The notes under the pieces are model-generated. The model did not search any database, was not told the origin of the DNA, and worked only from the letters and a program-made list of their open reading frames with translations. Position numbers and translations under genes: made by a program. Below are positions 61,945 to 64,000 of a DNA stretch of 64,000 bases, one piece after another. This DNA is from Micromonospora sp. NBC_01796 (GTDB lineage Bacteria; Actinomycetota; Actinomycetes; Mycobacteriales; Micromonosporaceae). The stretch lies in the NCBI RefSeq assembly GCF_035917455.1, contig NZ_CP109078.1, forward strand, positions 1,178,001-1,242,000, read 5' to 3'. Position 1 is the first letter of the stretch. Each line of letters opens with the position of its first letter.

Positions 61945-63735
61945 ATGCCCGAAAGTCGGTTGCTGATCGGCCCGCTGCTGCGCCGCGTGGTCGGCACCCG
62001 CGCCACCGTCTGGGTGGAGACGAGCTCACCCGCCGTCGCCCGGGTCCGGACCGCGTCCGGCGCCAGCGGTACGGCCGCCACGTTCACCGCCTTCGACCAC
62101 CACTACGCGCTGGTGGTCGTGGAGGGGCTGACGCCGGGCAGCGCCGAACCGTACGAGGTGTGGCTCGACGACGAGCTGGTCTGGCCGCAGCCCGAGTCGA
62201 AGTACCCGCCGAGCCTGATCCGTACCCGGGGCGACGACGAGACCGACCCGGTGCACCTGATCTTCGGCTCGTGCCGGGAGACCACCCAGCACGCGACCGC
62301 CCGCCGACTGCCGCCGGACGCCCTCGACGCGTACGCCCGGCGGTTGATGGCCAGCGGGGACGCGGCGGCCGACCTGCCCGACCTGATGGTGCTCCTCGGC
62401 GACCAGGTGTACGCGGACCAGACCTCGCCTACGGTCCGCAAGCTGCTCAGCCGCCGCCGGCACCGGCCGCACGGCGCCCCGGCCGACCAGGTGGTCAGCT
62501 TCGACGAGTACACCAAGCTCTACCTGGAGTCCTGGCGCGACCCGGAGATCCGCTGGCTGCTGGCGACCGTGCCGAGCGTGATGATGTTCGACGACCACGA
62601 GATCATCGACGACTGGAACACCTCGGCGCGCTGGCGGGCCGAGGTACGCGAAGAGCCCTGGTGGAACGAGCGGATCGCCAGTGGGATCGCCTCCTACTGG
62701 GTCTACCAGCACCTCGGCAACCTCGACCCGGACGAGGTCGCGGCCGACCCCGTCTACGCCAAGGTCATCGCCGCCGAGGATGCCACCTCGGTCCTGCGGG
62801 AGTTCGGCGAGCAGGTGGACGCGCACGTGTCCGAGGCCGCCGGCCACACCACGGGGGGCGTGGCCGGTGGCGACCCGCTCGGCGGGCCGGTACGGGTCGG
62901 GCGCTACCAGTGGAGCTACGGCCTCGACATCGGCCGGACCCGGCTGGTGATGCTGGACAACCGGTGCGGCCGGGTGCTGGACCGGTCCCGGCGGTCGATG
63001 CTCTCGCCCGAGGAGTGGGCCTGGTTCGTCGACCGGGCCCACGGCCGGTACGACCACCTGGTGGTCGGTTCGTCGCTGCCCTGGCTGCTCCCGCCCGCCG
63101 TACACCACGTCGAGTCGTGGAACGAGCGGCTCGCCGACTCCCGCCGCCCCCGGGTGGCCGCGTTCGCCGAGCGGCTGCGCCGGGCCTTCGACCTGGAGCA
63201 CTGGGCCGCCTTCGACCGGTCGTTCGAGTCCCTGGCCGCCCTCTTCGCCCGGATCGGGACCGGCCGGACCGAGGATGCCGGTGCCGACGGTGGTGACGCC
63301 CCGGCGCTGGTCGGGGCGGGTCCGGCGTACCCGGCACCGGCGTCGATCAGCGTGCTCTCCGGCGACGTGCACCACTCGTACGTCGCCCGGGCGCGGTTCA
63401 CCGACGAGGTGAAGACCCCCGTACACCAGTTGACCTGTTCGCCGATCCACAACCAGGTGCCCGCGTTCATGCGCCCGCTGCTGAAGCTGGGGTGGCACCC
63501 CGGCCCGAGCGGGGCGGCGCGGGCGCTGGCCCGTACCGCCGGGGTGCGGCGGCCGGGGGTGCGCTGGCGGCGGCTGACCGGGCCGTACTTCGGCAACGCG
63601 ATCAGCAGCCTGCGGCACACCGGCCCGGCGGCCGAGGTGGTGATCGAGGGCACCGGCAAGGACGGGGTCCTGCGGGTGGTCGGCCACCAGCACCTCGCCC
63701 GGCCGACGGAGGCCGCCGGCCCGAGCCGGTCGTAG
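61945..63735 (+). CDS. PhoD-like alkaline phosphatase/phosphodiesterase
   Basis: 596 aa. N-terminal fibronectin-like region (LLRRVVGTRATVWVETSSPAVARVRTASG). The PhoD metallophosphoesterase domain has LIFGSCRETTQHAT, DLMVLLGDQVYADQ, VPSVMMFDDHEIIDDWNTSARWR (Asp-Asp-His), WWNERIASGIASYWVYQHLGNLDPDE and ISVLSGDVHHSYVARARF. It binds Fe/Ca-type metal centres and cleaves phosphomono- or diesters. No signal peptide or Tat motif, so it appears cytoplasmic. ATG 61945 with CGGAGGTCC upstream. It is divergent from ftsY. Confidence 0.9.
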   Translation: MPESRLLIGPLLRRVVGTRATVWVETSSPAVARVRTASGASGTAATFTAFDHHYALVVVEGLTPGSAEPYEVWLDDELVWPQPESKYPPSLIRTRGDDETDPVHLIFGSCRETTQHATARRLPPDALDAYARRLMASGDAAADLPDLMVLLGDQVYADQTSPTVRKLLSRRRHRPHGAPADQVVSFDEYTKLYLESWRDPEIRWLLATVPSVMMFDDHEIIDDWNTSARWRAEVREEPWWNERIASGIASYWVYQHLGNLDPDEVAADPVYAKVIAAEDATSVLREFGEQVDAHVSEAAGHTTGGVAGGDPLGGPVRVGRYQWSYGLDIGRTRLVMLDNRCGRVLDRSRRSMLSPEEWAWFVDRAHGRYDHLVVGSSLPWLLPPAVHHVESWNERLADSRRPRVAAFAERLRRAFDLEHWAAFDRSFESLAALFARIGTGRTEDAGADGGDAPALVGAGPAYPAPASISVLSGDVHHSYVARARFTDEVKTPVHQLTCSPIHNQVPAFMRPLLKLGWHPGPSGAARALARTAGVRRPGVRWRRLTGPYFGNAISSLRHTGPAAEVVIEGTGKDGVLRVVGHQHLARPTEAAGPSRS

Positions 63736-63864
63736 GCTGATCAGGGCGGTTTCCGCCGACGGACGGTGGGCGGGCGGCGTGCGACGTGCCCGACCCGCCC
63801 CGGTCCGCGATCCGGTGGAGATCGGTGACCGGCGGACGGGGTGATCCTCCGGGGAGGGAGATCG

Positions 63865-64000
63865 GTGGCGGGCGAGCGGGGCGACGGGGACGGCAGCCGG
63901 GACACGGCCGAGCCGGAACCGCTGCGTGCGGTCGAGCACGAGCTGACCGTGCTGTTGCGCCGGGCCCGGGCGGTCTCCTGGGAGGTGGCCCGGGAGGTGC
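63865..64000 (+). CDS. MarR family transcriptional regulator (5' part, cut by window end)
   Basis: The first 45 codons: an acidic, disordered start followed by LRAVEHELTVLLRRARAVSWEVAREV, the first helix pattern of many actinobacterial MarR proteins (ExELTxLLRRAR). GTG at 63865 after GGGGAGGGA. The winged helix itself lies beyond position 64000, so the family call rests on the N-terminal helix only. Confidence 0.6.
   Translation, partial: MAGERGDGDGSRDTAEPEPLRAVEHELTVLLRRARAVSWEVAREV

Overview
The window is high-GC actinobacterial chromosome (strong third-position GC, frequent GTG and TTG starts, GGAGG ribosome binding sites). Gene content and hairpin repeats fit the Micromonosporaceae, but that placement is an inference. 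The right half is the conserved core between the ftsY/ffh region and the ribosomal-protein S16/L19 operon. The left half holds the yraN-comM-dprA-xerC block with a large accessory insertion in it. I see no tRNA, rRNA, CRISPR array, integrase of a mobile element or transposase.

Left part (1-16.9 kb): yraN lies at the very edge and its usual partner comM begins only at 16949. The 16.5 kb between them is accessory: a secreted glycerophosphodiester phosphodiesterase, a membrane acyltransferase, six GNAT acetyltransferases (one broken by an in-frame stop), MerR and HxlR regulators, a threonine-aldolase-like enzyme, an AhpD-like protein, a pirin and an AIF-like flavoprotein. It also holds a tightly overlapped operon of five microproteins, including two related Cys-rich ones, below an XRE regulator, and a lower-GC membrane protein gene.

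Middle (16.9-29.2 kb): comM and dprA overlap and are followed by a secreted CBM2-DUF1996 protein, a VOC protein divergent from a WYL regulator, a membrane protein, xerC, a class V aminotransferase, an M23 peptidase, a DoxX protein and a molybdopterin oxidoreductase. Relative to the order I know from mycobacteria, the yraN-to-M23 block appears inverted against the rplS-to-DUF2469 block.

Core (29.2-45.5 kb, all minus strand): rpsP-khpA-rimM-trmD-rplS-lepB-lepB-nudix-rnhB-DUF2469 form the translation/secretion operon. Upstream lie proS, a DUF402 gene, a 188-aa protein, a 1237-aa PKD-domain membrane protein, a polyprenyl synthase and a geranylgeranyl reductase whose C-terminus looks like a degenerate prenyl synthase.

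Island (45.9-52.4 kb): between proS and the amidohydrolase/ffh pair is a 6.5 kb cassette with a MurC-like ligase (C-terminal frameshift), a complete MurF-like ligase, a large XRE regulator, an L-asparaginase and a PCC/DUF296 protein. It is flanked by direct copies of a hairpin repeat that include the 3' tip of the amidohydrolase gene. This is my main candidate for an undescribed system.

Right part (52.5-64 kb): amidohydrolase, ffh, the nitrogen operon amtB-glnB-glnD with a convincing GlnR operator, a phosphotransferase-fold protein, ftsY, a PhoD-like phosphatase and the start of a MarR regulator.

Several strong hairpins lie between genes. Two of them, at 25231 and 55361, are 50-nt relatives with compensatory stem changes.
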